This document shows positions 54,908 to 63,914 of a DNA stretch of 64,000 bases, piece by piece (positions within the stretch are counted from its first letter, which is position 1; the number at the start of each line of letters is the position of its first letter). A program made the translations under genes and the position numbers. Origin of the DNA: Bacillus mycoides (GTDB lineage Bacteria > Bacillota > Bacilli > Bacillales > Bacillaceae_G); contig NZ_CP036132.1 in the NCBI RefSeq assembly GCF_018742245.1, forward strand, positions 987,001 through 1,051,000. The letters run 5' to 3'. The notes below the pieces were generated by a model, which had not been told where the DNA came from, made no database searches, and saw only the letters and a program-made list of their open reading frames with translations.

Positions 54908-55615
54908 ATGATTACATATGAAGAGAAGGTTATAAAAGAATTGGAGCAGTGGAAAGCTACATTCATGAAAGATTCTTCTATGATGACACGGTTCTCTAAA
55001 AAAGTGCAGGTGAAAGTGCAACAACTAGTGCCGGCGAAAGTGCAAAAGGTACTAACAGAAACGATTCGGATGATGGTACAAACAATTAGTGCTGGATCAA
55101 ACTTCATAAAACCGAAGCTAAAAGAAACGAACTGGTCACTGCAAAGACGAGACGATGAAGTACGTAAAAAAATGGATGAGTACAAAAAAGTCGCAGCGGC
55201 AGAAGGAGCAGGAACGGGAGCAGGTGGTATTCTCCTCGGTCTTGCTGATTTTCCGCTTCTACTTACCATTAAAATAAAATTTTTATTTGATGCAGCAACA
55301 TTGTACGGATTTGATACGAGTAAAAAAGAAGAGCGCCTTTTTATTCTTCACGTTTTCCAACTTGCTTTTTCGAGTGATGACCATAGAAAAGAAGTATGGA
55401 AAGCAATTGAAACGTGGGATACAGAAGAAGAAAATCATATGGACTGGGAAAAGTTCCAAACAGAGTACCGAGACTATATCGATTTAGCGAAAATGCTTCA
55501 GCTTGTCCCAATCATCGGTGCCCCGGTCGGCGCGTATGCGAACTATCAATTATTGCAAAGGCTTGGGGAAGTGACGATGAATTGTTATCGTATGCGCTTG
55601 CTTAATAGAAATTAA
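54908..55615 (+). CDS. ecsC: EcsC family protein
   Basis: 235 residues. The signature EcsC stretch is AAAEGAGTGAGGILLGLADFPLLLTIKIKFLFDAATLYGFD, with a Gly-rich hydrophobic helix pair, followed by IPIIGAPVGAYANYQLLQRLG (VPIIGAPVGAYAN here). The function is not known; loss of EcsC has little effect in B. subtilis. It starts 13 bases after ecsB and ends at a strong terminator. Confidence 0.93.
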   Translation: MITYEEKVIKELEQWKATFMKDSSMMTRFSKKVQVKVQQLVPAKVQKVLTETIRMMVQTISAGSNFIKPKLKETNWSLQRRDDEVRKKMDEYKKVAAAEGAGTGAGGILLGLADFPLLLTIKIKFLFDAATLYGFDTSKKEERLFILHVFQLAFSSDDHRKEVWKAIETWDTEEENHMDWEKFQTEYRDYIDLAKMLQLVPIIGAPVGAYANYQLLQRLGEVTMNCYRMRLLNRN

Positions 55616-55626
55616 TTTGCTTTATA

Positions 55627-55672
55627 AAAAAGAAGGCATCCTAACTTACACATTTAGGATGCCTTCTTTTTT
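55627..55672 (+). terminator. ecs operon terminator
   Basis: AAAAGAAGGCATCCTAA pairs with TTAGGATGCCTTCTTTT, followed by TTATTT. Confidence 0.85.
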
Positions 55673-55792
55673 ATTTATATTTATTATTCCCTGACGAATG
55701 AAGGAATGGAGCGCAGTCCCTATAATATATTTACGGAAATCTTATTAAACCATAACAATATCTTTACCACCCCTAATCAATTACTTATAAGT

Positions 55793-56669
55793 GGGGTCTC
55801 GCCACATCGCCATCAAGCTAAAATTTTATAGTACCCCCAGAACGAAATTTTGTGCTAACTTGTAACAAAAAGCTCATTTTCTTTCTTTAATTTCAAACTT
55901 AGCTTCAGTAAAGTTTGATACTTTTCCGTTAGGATCATCGTTTTCAAATTGAACAGCTGTTACTGTGTGAATACCAGGTTTTAATTGATCTTCACTTAAA
56001 GCAAGATTTGTTTCCACAAATCCATCTGATGTAACTCCTGACTCTTTTAACTCCTCAATTTGTTCTTCAGAATGGAATTTTTTATCAATATAAATAAATA
56101 CCTGTTTATCTTCTTGGAATTTAGCTAACTCAATACCTAACTGAGCTAAAAAGATATCTTTAGTCATAAATTCAACTGGGACCTTTCCATCCTTTGAATT
56201 CCCCTCTGATGTAGTTATTATCAATTTCCCTTTTCCTACTGAGTTAGTTTCCTTAGGAAATGGATAATCGGTTGTTTTTTCTGAGGTTGTTTCAGCTTTT
56301 TGGTTTTGCTGTGTCGTATCTTTTGTATCATCAACATTTTCTACAGAAACACAGCCTGTTAAAAGCCCTACTACTAATCCTATTGTAATAAATTTCTTCA
56401 ATTCTTATACTCCTTTACCTCTATATTCCTGTTCATTTATGTATTTCTTATGCTTTAATTATCACATTGAAATAATAGTTCAACTATCTAATAACCTTAC
56501 ATAAAGATGACAGTTTTGTAAGATTTCTTTCATAAGTAAAAAATAGATAGACCCGTTTTCATTTAATACGAATCTATCCGTATTTCCCCTTTGTTATATG
56601 TGTAAACACACCCAAAACAGAACCATCCGTCTTTGCTCTTAAATTCCTTCGTCCACCTTGATGTGGATG
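55793..56669. mobile_element. possible IS231/MIC-like cassette carrying a lipoprotein gene
   Basis: The left end is well matched: after GGGGTCTCGCCAC (55793-55805), ATCGCCATCAAGCTAAAATT runs on to a CCCCC block as in the other termini. The right end near 56657-56669 (CTTGATGTGGATG, then TCGCCCCAC) is a poorer match. If both are real, the cassette is about 864 bp and holds only the lipoprotein gene. No transposase. Confidence 0.4.
55874..56401 (-). CDS. putative lipoprotein
   Basis: 175 residues. Signal with lipobox LLTGC (Cys about residue 17), then an Asp/Thr/Gln-rich linker of about 35 residues. The body (LIITTSEGNSKDGKVPVEFMTKDIFLAQLGIEL..KQVFIYIDKKFHSEEQIEE, LALSEDQLKPGIHTVTAVQFENDDPNGKV) looks like a single beta-sandwich. 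The family is not recognised. Bounded by repeat termini, so it may be cassette cargo. Confidence 0.65.
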   Translation of the reverse strand: MKKFITIGLVVGLLTGCVSVENVDDTKDTTQQNQKAETTSEKTTDYPFPKETNSVGKGKLIITTSEGNSKDGKVPVEFMTKDIFLAQLGIELAKFQEDKQVFIYIDKKFHSEEQIEELKESGVTSDGFVETNLALSEDQLKPGIHTVTAVQFENDDPNGKVSNFTEAKFEIKERK

Positions 56670-56797
56670 TCGCCCCACAGGGTCCATGCCCGAAGTTTAG
56701 TTACTTGACTGACTAATCTGTTCTTCAATAGTTCTTAATACCAATTCTGACTCTATAATCCTACCTAAAACAAGAGTTAAGCGAGTGGTGTCCTAAG
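56402..56797. other. gene-free stretch with one diverged repeat
   Basis: No coding frame seen. A diverged pair of IS231/MIC-like termini lies at 56651-56700 (CCTTGATGTGGATG and TCCATGCCCGAAG around CGCCCCAC). Confidence 0.4.
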
Positions 56798-57394
56798 TTA
56801 TTGTTCGTTTTTTCTTCGCAGGATAAAATATAGGACAATAAAGAAGAAAAAGAATCCTATTTCCACGATGACAATAACAGCTGTATCGATTTGTTGCCAT
56901 ATGCCAGTTAGGCATAAGAAGGCTGGAATGGTTGCGGTCACCCATGATTGAATAATGGCAACCCAACCGGTATATGTTTCGATGTCTTTTCTTTTTGCCA
57001 GAAGTAGATAAAATAATATCCCCAGAAAAGACCACATAAGCCAGATGATCGTGAAAGAGATGTCATGAAGGTGAAAGTAGTTAACACAAGCAAATCCTAT
57101 TGCTAGAATAGCAACCCAAAGTGAATAATAGCCGACCCCACTGTTACAGGTATTGGTTAAATTGGTAATACCAACATACAAATACGTGAATCCAAATAAA
57201 AAGAGGCCAGATGCTGAAAGAATCGTCGAGGTGTCTCCATTTGCAGTTACGATCAAGTAAATGGGTGTAAATACTTGAAGAGCACCTACAAATAAATTAA
57301 AGATACCAGCGCTTTTTTTATCAATTTTTCCTAGTAACATATATCCATTGAGAAATAAGACAGTTCCTACGTACATTAATCCAACGTTACTCAT
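56798..57394 (-). CDS. UreI/AmiS-family urea or amide channel
   Basis: 198 residues from the ATG at 57394 (AAAGGAGA upstream). Six spans. The start GLMYVGTVLFLNGYMLLGKIDKKSAGIFNLFVGALQVFTPIYL and the later YYSLWVAILAIGFACVNYF..SFTIIWLMWSFLGILFYLLL match UreI/AmiS, which conduct urea or short-chain amides. No urease or amidase is next to it. The only nearby enzyme is an amidine hydrolase, so a link through urea-like or polyamine products is possible but speculative. Confidence 0.85.
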   Translation of the reverse strand: MSNVGLMYVGTVLFLNGYMLLGKIDKKSAGIFNLFVGALQVFTPIYLIVTANGDTSTILSASGLFLFGFTYLYVGITNLTNTCNSGVGYYSLWVAILAIGFACVNYFHLHDISFTIIWLMWSFLGILFYLLLAKRKDIETYTGWVAIIQSWVTATIPAFLCLTGIWQQIDTAVIVIVEIGFFFFFIVLYFILRRKNEQ

Positions 57395-57620
57395 GATATA
57401 AATCTCCTTTGCTGTAAAATACAAGTTGATTTGATTTCGTTTGTAAATCTGTAAAACTATTTTCCTACTATTTGAATGAATTTGTTTAGTGATTGGAGTT
57501 TCAATCTATGTATGAATCATTCGTGCTCCCTACGATTTGTTTTAGACTTTTTTGAATATAAATTTTTTCATTTATTTATACGAAAACCCTGTTTTATAAA
57601 TGGAAATATTAGATTTTTGA

Positions 57621-57740
57621 TCAATCTTTTGAACTAAAGCACCCGTTAGCCATCCATGCAGCACAAAATAGTGCTGCACCACAGAGAATGAAAATGGTTA
57701 AAGAAGTCAATACTAGTAGTCTACCGAAATCAATAGACAT
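57621..57740 (-). CDS. 39-residue membrane peptide
   Basis: MSIDFGRLLVLTSLTIFILC starts a single long hydrophobic helix with two Cys (ILCGAALFCAAW), followed by MANGCFSSKD. AGAGGAGAG lies about eleven bases upstream of the ATG. It lies between the UreI-like and agmatine-deiminase-like genes. Such mini-proteins are common in Bacillus; function is unknown. Not tested by homology. Confidence 0.5.
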   Translation of the reverse strand: MSIDFGRLLVLTSLTIFILCGAALFCAAWMANGCFSSKD

Positions 57741-57862
57741 ATTAATTTACGCTCTCCTCTTTTTTTAACGATTGAGCAGGGTCTATTTATTTTCATGGTA
57801 GTTAAACAAGGTACTTTATATTCGTTCACCACTTATCATTTCTAAGTGCGTTTTTCAATATA

Positions 57863-57907
57863 AAAATACCATTGAAATGCTATCGCAGAAATTTCAATGG
57901 TATTTAA
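57863..57907 (-). terminator. terminator of the deiminase gene
   Basis: AAAATACCATTGAAAT pairs with ATTTCAATGGTATTT around GCTATCGCAGA. It lies just after the stop on the minus strand. Confidence 0.8.
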
Positions 57908-57920
57908 AATTAACTATTTT

Positions 57921-59162
57921 TTAGTTAGAACAAGCTACGTTTTTTGTAATACAGTGAATTCCTCCACCTAGAATATTTAATGCAATTGTATCAATCATAA
58001 TAACTTTTCTATCTGGGAATACTTCTTCAAGAACTTTTTGTGCTTGTTCATCTTTTTCTTTAATTTTTTCTGAAAGCCCTTCTTTCCAATATTTTTGTCC
58101 AAGTACAATATTATTCAGAATTAAGAAATTACAATAACTTAATGCTGGTTGCATTTTTATTTTCCCTGTCGGAAATGGAGTTCCATCACGCAATGTATCA
58201 CCAATATTTTCAATTACTTTGTAATATTGCCATATTTCATGAATTTCATCACCTGGAACTGCAGTTAAATAAATTGGTTCAGGAGTAGGTATACGAATTA
58301 TATCAAAGGGATTTCCTTCTGCATCTGTTTCTTTTGATAAGATATCAAAAGCCAAATCCAAGCGTTCTTTTGTAATCTTAGCTGAATTTAATTCTTCTGC
58401 TTCTTCATCAGTTACTTCTGCCAGTATAATTGTATTTTTACCAACGAAACGACACATTTCATCAATATGTCCATTTGCAGATAAAGAACGGAATACGGGT
58501 TCTCCATCTACAATATCTAATATTCCATCATAAACTTCTTCATCGTCAAAAGAGGAATGTGGCAACCAAATAACTTTATCTAAATTAAACAATTGTTTAT
58601 ATTCTTCTTCTACTTGCTCTTTCGTGTAAGAAGGATTGCGTTTATAAACTTCGGTTTCCTCAATAGTCATCAGTACGCCATTACCATTAAATTCTTTATT
58701 TCCGCCTTCTGTGATTAACTTAGAATTTACAATATCGGTACATCCTAACTCAATAGCATGATGAAGAGCAATTTTTTTGGCATCTAGAGCTGCAACTCCG
58801 TTCTCATCTTCCATACCATATGTATTAAAATTGAAATTAATTAAACGCTTGTTTCCATCACTATCTACTATGATATCGGCACCATAATCACGTGCCCAGT
58901 TTAATGTATCTTTAAATTGTGTAAATATTATTTTCTCAATATCAACACCATTCTTTGCTAATTGTTCTTTACAAATCTGAAGTGAACCTTCGATACCACA
59001 ATTTACATAAACCTGAACTTCATCTACTAAATTCTTAATAACCTCAATAAATACTTGCTGAGCATTATACCCTTTTGCAGCTTCAGCCTCACTTACCCAG
59101 CATAACATTACAGAATCTTGTGGCTCGAATTCGCCTGGGTATCTAAATTTGTTTGTATTCAT
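57921..59162 (-). CDS. agmatine deiminase / PAD_porph family enzyme
   Basis: 413 residues, longer than most agmatine deiminases (about 365). Motifs of the guanidine-group hydrolases are present: FQPQ-like start FEPQDSVMLCW, NWARDYGADIIVD, ITEGGNKEFNGNGVLM, GHIDEMCRFV and catalytic Cys in GGGIHCITKN. The family converts agmatine to N-carbamoylputrescine plus ammonia, or deiminates peptidyl arginine. The extra charged insert (EEVYDGILDIVDGEP) makes the exact substrate uncertain. It diverges from a MerR-type regulator across 130 bases, which suggests regulation by substrate or product. Confidence 0.85.
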   Translation of the reverse strand: MNTNKFRYPGEFEPQDSVMLCWVSEAEAAKGYNAQQVFIEVIKNLVDEVQVYVNCGIEGSLQICKEQLAKNGVDIEKIIFTQFKDTLNWARDYGADIIVDSDGNKRLINFNFNTYGMEDENGVAALDAKKIALHHAIELGCTDIVNSKLITEGGNKEFNGNGVLMTIEETEVYKRNPSYTKEQVEEEYKQLFNLDKVIWLPHSSFDDEEVYDGILDIVDGEPVFRSLSANGHIDEMCRFVGKNTIILAEVTDEEAEELNSAKITKERLDLAFDILSKETDAEGNPFDIIRIPTPEPIYLTAVPGDEIHEIWQYYKVIENIGDTLRDGTPFPTGKIKMQPALSYCNFLILNNIVLGQKYWKEGLSEKIKEKDEQAQKVLEEVFPDRKVIMIDTIALNILGGGIHCITKNVACSN

Positions 59163-59291
59163 ATAAACTCCTCCATTTATCTAATATTATTCTAAAAAAA
59201 CAACTATCTAATACATATAAAAATCACATGTTCTTTGTTTTTCTTATTCTATTTTGTATAATAAAGTATCGAGTAACCCTATAGTCAAGAG

Positions 59292-60125
59292 GTGATTTAT
59301 ATAACAAATAATAATAGAAACAACTATTTAACAACTGGTGAATTTGCAAAAATAGCAGGTGTAACAAAACATACTTTATTTCATTATGATAATATTGGAA
59401 TTTTTTCTCCTGAACTAAAACTAGATAACGACTATCGTTACTATTCCGTTACTCAATTAGAAGTTTTTGATGTTATATGTATGTTAAAAGAATTAAATAT
59501 GCCTTTAAAAGAAATAAAGGAATATATGAATCAAAGAAATCCATTGTACTTAGTAGATTTACTTAAACATGAAGAGAAAATCATTCAACAAAAAATTCAA
59601 CAATTAACTAAAATGAAAAAATGGGTACAGAAAAAAACTTCCATTATTAAATCTACATTAGCTACTGATCTGAACCAAATTACTGTTCAACAACAACCTG
59701 AACAATATTTAATTTTTGCACATCTTAATTCTTTTGATGATAATACCCTTACAAAGGAAATTGGAAAATTATATTCTTTTTGCAAATCTTATGGTATCAG
59801 AAGTCCTTATGGACTTGGTGTTACTCAGAAGTATTCATTTATTAAAGAGAATATCTTAAATCATTATCCTATGATTTACATTCTATTAGATGAAAAGCCT
59901 AAAAAACTTCCCTATATGACGAAACCAGCTGGTGATTACCTCTGCGTGTATCACCAAGGAAGTTATCGAACAATTGGAGCATCTTACGAACGTCTATTAG
60001 ACTACGCAAAGACGCATCAGATACAATTTATTGGTGATTTTTATGAAGATGTATTATTAGATGAAATAGCTGTTAAAGGCTATGATAACTATGTATTTCA
60101 AATAACAATCAATATTATCTCGTAA
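59292..60125 (+). CDS. MerR-family regulator with GyrI-like effector domain
   Basis: About 275 residues. N-terminal MerR helix-turn-helix: [69 protein letters not shown] coiled dimer helix leads to a BmrR/GyrI-type effector domain ([43 protein letters not shown]). The start is uncertain: the only strong site, AGAGGTG, contains the GTG used here, and no ATG lies downstream at normal spacing. It probably controls the divergent deiminase gene in response to a small ligand. Confidence 0.85.
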   Translation: MIYITNNNRNNYLTTGEFAKIAGVTKHTLFHYDNIGIFSPELKLDNDYRYYSVTQLEVFDVICMLKELNMPLKEIKEYMNQRNPLYLVDLLKHEEKIIQQKIQQLTKMKKWVQKKTSIIKSTLATDLNQITVQQQPEQYLIFAHLNSFDDNTLTKEIGKLYSFCKSYGIRSPYGLGVTQKYSFIKENILNHYPMIYILLDEKPKKLPYMTKPAGDYLCVYHQGSYRTIGASYERLLDYAKTHQIQFIGDFYEDVLLDEIAVKGYDNYVFQITINIIS

Positions 60126-60204
60126 ATGAAAAGTCCATAAAGGGTTCTTCATGGAGTCCCGCCCCGTGTCCATCAAGCTAAGATAATTTTGTGTCTATAT
60201 AATT

Positions 60205-60255
60205 AAAAAAACGCTATTCTTTCTGTAGAATCATAGGAAAGGATGGCGTTTTTTT
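60205..60255 (+). promoter_or_regulatory. transposase leader hairpin
   Basis: AAAACGCTATTCTTTC pairs with GAAAGGATGGCGTTTT and hides the ribosome binding site AAAGGATGG just before the ATG. In IS231 such a stem blocks translation of read-through transcripts. An almost identical solo copy lies at 63155-63210. Confidence 0.75.
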
Positions 60256-61685
60256 ATGTCTATTTCTGTATCCAATGAATTACAATTATTTGCTCAAGAG
60301 ATTCAAAGCTTTTTATCTCCAAATATCTTACGCGATCTTGCTAGAGATGTTGGTTTCGTGCAACGAACCAGTAAATACCAAGCAAAAGATTTAGTCGCTT
60401 TATGTGTATGGATGAGTCAAAATGTCGCTACAACTTCTTTAACTCAATTATCTAGCTGTTTGGAAGCATCAACAGAAGTACTCATCAGTCCTGAGGGACT
60501 GAATCAACGGTTTAATAAGGCGGCCGTCCAATTTTTACAATGCCTACTGGCCGAACTACTAAGCAAAAAATTGGCCGCATCTATGCCGATTTCTTCTCCA
60601 TACACTTCTGTTTTCAAGCGTATTCGTATTTTAGATTCAACTGCATTTCAAATCCCGGATGTATTTTCATCGGTTTATCCAGGTGCAGGAGGATGCAGCC
60701 ATACAGCTGGGATAAAAATTCAACTTGAGTATGAGTTGTTAAGTGGACAGTTCCTACATATTCATACAGGTCCAGGTAAACAACATGATGGCACTTACGG
60801 CTCTCTGTGTACCCCAACTGTGACGGCGAATGATTTATGTATCCAAGATTTAGGTTATTTTCATTTAAAAGACCTTCAATATATACAAGATAAAGAGGCC
60901 TACTATATCTCTCGTATCAAGTCGAATACACGTATTTATCAAAAAAATCCTAACCCTGATTATTTTCAAGATGGAAGAATTAAGAAAGGTACGGAGTATA
61001 TACAGATAGATATGGAGACGGTAATGAGCTCTCTTCAATCAGGGCAAACATGTGAAATAGCTGATGCTTATGTAGGTATGATTGATAAAGTGCCAGCTCG
61101 TGTAATTGTTCATCGATTAACAAAACAACAGCAACAAAAACGATTACAAGATCAAGCTGTAAGAGAAAAAAAGAAAGGAATGAAGTATTCTCCTCGTAGT
61201 AAACGACTCAGTGGTATCAATGTATATATGACAAACACCCCTACAGATATTGTCCCGATGGGACAGGTACATGACTGGTATTCTTTGCGTTGGCAAATCG
61301 AAATTTTATTTAAAACGTGGAAGTCATTTTTTCAAATTCATCATTGTAAAAAGATAAAACCAGAACGATTGGAGTGCCATTTATATGGTCAATTGATTGC
61401 CATTCTACTCTGTTCTTCTATCATGCTTCAAATGCGCCAATTGCTCCTCATGAAGAAAAAACGAGAGCTTAGTGAGTATAAAGCCATATATATGATTAAA
61501 GATTATTTTCTTCTTCTATTCCAAACTATACAAAAAACACCCAAGAGCTATCAAAGGTGTTACTTCGCCTGTTCAATCTCCTACAGCAAAACGGGCAGAA
61601 ATCTCATCGATATGAGAAAAGAACGGTCTTTGATATATTAGGTGTCGTTTACAATTGTAACCTGTCTAATAATCAAGCTGCGTAA
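60256..61685 (+). pseudogene. IS231-like transposase with late frameshift
   Basis: The uninterrupted frame gives 461 residues with DDE motifs of the IS4 family: IRILDSTAFQIPD, LCIQDLGYF and the YREK signature (YSLRWQIEILFKTWK). After KTP at about 61540 the frame shifts. The expected IS231 tail ([31 protein letters not shown], ending with LSNNQAA) is in another frame, ending at TAA 61683. A single-base loss explains this. The catalytic part is intact, so partial activity cannot be excluded, but the last 45 residues are wrong. Confidence 0.85.
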
Positions 61686-61794
61686 TTCAAAAAAGTGAAA
61701 CCCGCTAGGGTTTATTTCGTATGCAAATCTTTCAATCAACTACACTTTCCCTTTAGAAAAAAGAAACAATCTCGTCTAAAATTGACTTTGCGTA

Positions 61795-61845
61795 AGCTTA
61801 GCTTGATAGCGATGGGGTCTCGCCATATCGCCATCAACTTAAGAA
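61795..61845. repeat. paired IS231/MIC-like termini
   Basis: TTGATAGCGAT (61803-61813) and ATCGCCATCAA (61827-61837) face each other around GGGGTCTCGCCAT. The left arm is the right end of the IS231-like element, the right arm starts the next small element. Confidence 0.75.
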
Positions 61846-61953
61846 ATTGGCATTTCCCCATATCGAAAAAAATGAGCTGAATTATTATAAATAACTCTGG
61901 AAAGATAAAACTTTCATTTTGGGGATACTTCAAAATATTAGCCTGATGGACAT
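61827..61953. mobile_element. 127-bp MITE-like element with IS231-type ends
   Basis: Left end begins ATCGCCATCAACTTAAGAAA; right end read inward begins ATGTCCATCAGGCTAATA. Both continue to a CCCC run about 30 bases in. Flanks are GGGGTCTCGCCAT and AGGTATCACCAC. No coding capacity, so it would need a transposase supplied in trans. Confidence 0.6.
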
Positions 61954-62037
61954 AGGTATCACCACATGTCCATGGATTAAAGGAAGAGCCTATTATTAAA
62001 CTGTACCCTACTCTTTGGGTCGGAAGAGGTGCTATAG

Positions 62038-63084
62038 ATGAATGTAAAGACATATAGGGCTCAAGTGTTTTCTTGGTCTAAGGAGGCCAAGGTAGAAATA
62101 GTAGAACTCATTTCCGCCGGCATAGGTATGGCCGGACCTGTTCTATTCGCCACAGTTCTAGGCTATCCCGCTCTTGGTTTTACTGCATCGGTCGGCAGTT
62201 TGGCAGTCAGTAGCGTGAAAGTCGGTTCGAGTTTTATAAATCACGGGAAAAAGTTGGCATCAGCGCTGATATCAGTAGTGCTCGCTGCGATTGCTGCTGT
62301 TCTCTCTTTCGGACATGGCTATCTGACATTTGGAGTCTTGATCCTGCTGGTAAGCCTTGCTGCGTTAATTGGCGGATATAGTCGTGCCTTGGCGATGGCA
62401 ACAACACGCTTTGTCGTATTCTTGATCATCATCCTCAACATGGTCGACCAGACGGAGTACTGGATGGAACTAATTTTTTCAATCTTAGCAGGGGCGATTT
62501 GGACCGTCAGTATCAGCTTGGTGCTAGGCATCTGGGTACACCGTTGTTATAAATCATCGCTGGATGGAGATGTGAAAGGGCCAACATCGAAAAAAATCAT
62601 CCTATGGCGGAATTCTCTTGCACATCTATCCGGTTGGCAATTCCCAATCAGGCTCGCATTATGTCTAGGTATAGCTGAGGGATTGCGAATACTTTGGCCC
62701 GAGCACCACTTCTATTGGATTGCAATTACCGTAGCGATCCTTACTCAGCGGAAAATAGAACTCTTTCCAATCAAAACAACACAACGAGTGCTTGGTACAG
62801 TAATCGGCGTGATTGTTGCGAGCTTGCTTCTCGCAACTAGTCTACCAATTTGGGGGTTAGTTATAAGTATCGGGCTATTCGCAGGTGTTCGACCTCTTCT
62901 AAAGGTTCGAAATTATCTTGTATACTCTGCAACCATGATCCCGCTCATTATTTTGATCATGGAAGCAGGCAAGCCGTTCCAGTTTATCATTCTGTTCGAC
63001 CGTGTATTTGCAACTCTTATCGGTGCAGTCATCGTGATTGCAGTGAACTTGATATTCAGTAGAGAGATGGCGAAATCAGTGTAA
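62038..63084 (+). CDS. FUSC-family membrane protein (putative aromatic acid exporter)
   Basis: 348 residues with two halves of five or six spans. The pattern VGSLAVSSVKVGSSFINHGKKLASALISVVLAAIAAVL and the second-half repeat HHFYWIAITVAILTQRKIELFPIKTTQRVLGTVIGVIVASLLL is typical of the FUSC/YccS/AaeB-like superfamily, which includes efflux pumps for aromatic acids. AGAGGTG precedes the ATG. One row I counted (62101-62160) has 31 G/C of 60, clearly above the neighbouring AT-rich genes. With the flanking repeat ends this points to a foreign origin. Confidence 0.75.
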   Translation: MNVKTYRAQVFSWSKEAKVEIVELISAGIGMAGPVLFATVLGYPALGFTASVGSLAVSSVKVGSSFINHGKKLASALISVVLAAIAAVLSFGHGYLTFGVLILLVSLAALIGGYSRALAMATTRFVVFLIIILNMVDQTEYWMELIFSILAGAIWTVSISLVLGIWVHRCYKSSLDGDVKGPTSKKIILWRNSLAHLSGWQFPIRLALCLGIAEGLRILWPEHHFYWIAITVAILTQRKIELFPIKTTQRVLGTVIGVIVASLLLATSLPIWGLVISIGLFAGVRPLLKVRNYLVYSATMIPLIILIMEAGKPFQFIILFDRVFATLIGAVIVIAVNLIFSREMAKSV

Positions 63085-63154
63085 AGGTGGTTATCTAGCC
63101 AAAGATGCTTTAATATTTCGGGTATCTTTTCCAGTTGAAAAAAATCCCCCCTAA

Positions 63155-63210
63155 AATGAAAAAAACGCTATTCTTTCTGTAGAATCATAAGAAAGGATGG
63201 CGTTTTTTTA
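63155..63210 (+). repeat. solo copy of the IS transposase leader
   Basis: The block from AAAAAACGCTATTCTTTCTG to GGCGTTTTTTTATG is the same as 60205-60258 apart from one base (ATAAG for ATAGG). The transposase body is missing. After the ATG unrelated sequence follows. Confidence 0.85.
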
Positions 63211-63211
63211 T

Positions 63212-63364
63212 GAATCCCCCACCTATCCCAGTGAAATGGAGGAAGAATGGAAGCTGAACTTGGTTTTTCATGTGGCCAATCGCTCGGCAATGAAGCTTCT
63301 GTCTTATGGGAAGTATAAAGTGAAACAATCTGAAAGTGGATGGATGAGATATACAAATCCATAA
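63212..63364 (+). pseudogene. gene fragment fused to the IS leader
   Basis: A frame running through the junction reads like the end of a protein (MEEEWKLNLVFHVANRSAMK, then LLSYGKYKVKQSESGWMRYTNP) and stops at 63362-63364. It is not in frame with the ATG of the IS leader, has no own start and matches no family I know. It is probably the 3' remnant of a gene captured or deleted when the cassette formed. Confidence 0.4.
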
Positions 63365-63384
63365 GGTTTACTTAACATACACTA

Positions 63385-63430
63385 ACTAGCTTGGTGAGCA
63401 TGAGGCACCGTCACATGCCCATCAACTTGA
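63385..63430. repeat. paired IS231/MIC-like termini
   Basis: TTGGTGAGCAT (63391-63401) and ATGCCCATCAA (63415-63425) face each other around GAGGCACCGTCAC. The right arm continues ACTTGAGATCTTG to a CCCC run, matching the consensus terminus. Confidence 0.65.
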
Positions 63431-63474
63431 GATCTTGAAATAGCCCCAAGTATTTTGGTGAAAAAAAGAAACAT

Positions 63475-63891
63475 TTAAGTTCCTAATGACATTTTTCTAA
63501 TATAAGTTGTAACATTGCCTAAACAACAACTACCTTGTAGATTGTTTACTTCACAACCACATCGGTTTTCTCTTATGTTTTCGCGAATATGCTCTACTGG
63601 ATTAGGAGTAAGTCCATCTTCCACATATTGTTTGATTTTTTCTTTTGTCCAATCAAAACAATAACAAATTGGTGTAGTTGCTGAGTCATCTTTTTGATTT
63701 ACAGCTACCTTTATGTCAGATACAAAGTATTTTTTATTATTCGTATCAAAATAGACTACATCACAATCTTCGTTTGAACAAAAATAGTGATTTTCTTTAG
63801 CATTTAATGTTTCTAATGCAGATGGTTTAAGCAATGATTTTAGTGTAATCAACTTTACATTCTTTCCCCTCCTAAAACTACATTTTATCAT
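63475..63891 (-). CDS. CopZ-like iron-sulfur/zinc metallochaperone
   Basis: 138 residues. KNVKLITLKSLLKPSALETLNAKENHYFCSNEDCDVVYFD and ICYCFDWTKEKIK..VEHIRENIRENRCGCEVNNLQGSCCLGNV match the CopZ-type (2Fe-2S)-binding family: a zinc-type N-terminal part, then a BFD-like cluster site with CYC and CGC..CC. Relatives start with a CxxCG.KGK motif. Here the start reads MIKCSFRRGKNVK, so the second Cys is lost or the first codons have been replaced. AGGAGG lies very close to the ATG. Flanked by repeat termini at 63415 and 63942, so possible cassette cargo. Confidence 0.75.
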   Translation of the reverse strand: MIKCSFRRGKNVKLITLKSLLKPSALETLNAKENHYFCSNEDCDVVYFDTNNKKYFVSDIKVAVNQKDDSATTPICYCFDWTKEKIKQYVEDGLTPNPVEHIRENIRENRCGCEVNNLQGSCCLGNVTTYIRKMSLGT

Positions 63892-63914
63892 TCCCTCCTG
63901 TTTTTGGGTGTGAG

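Larger units (their letters stand above)
60166..61813 (+). mobile_element. IS231-like insertion sequence (IS4 family)
   Basis: 1648 bp, the usual IS231 size. Left end GTGTCCATCAAGCTAAGA and right end, read inward, ATCGCTATCAAGCTAAG are inverted copies. They are flanked by GGAGTCCCGCC (60153) and GGGGTCTCGCC (61814), 9 of 11 bases alike, fitting an aged target duplication of the 10-12 bp that IS231 makes. The target core resembles GGGN5CCC, the IS231 preference. One transposase gene, frameshifted near its end. Confidence 0.75.
61966..63401. mobile_element. MIC-like cassette with FUSC cargo gene
   Basis: About 1436 bp. Left end ATGTCCATGGATTAAAGG (61966), right end read inward ATGCTCACCAAGCTAG (63401). 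Flanks are AGGTATCACCAC and AGGCACCGTCAC (8 of 12 alike). Inside are an FUSC membrane protein gene, a solo copy of the IS transposase leader and a gene fragment, but no transposase. Mobile insertion cassettes (MIC231) of the B. cereus group have this plan. The inner borders are inferred by eye. Confidence 0.55.
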
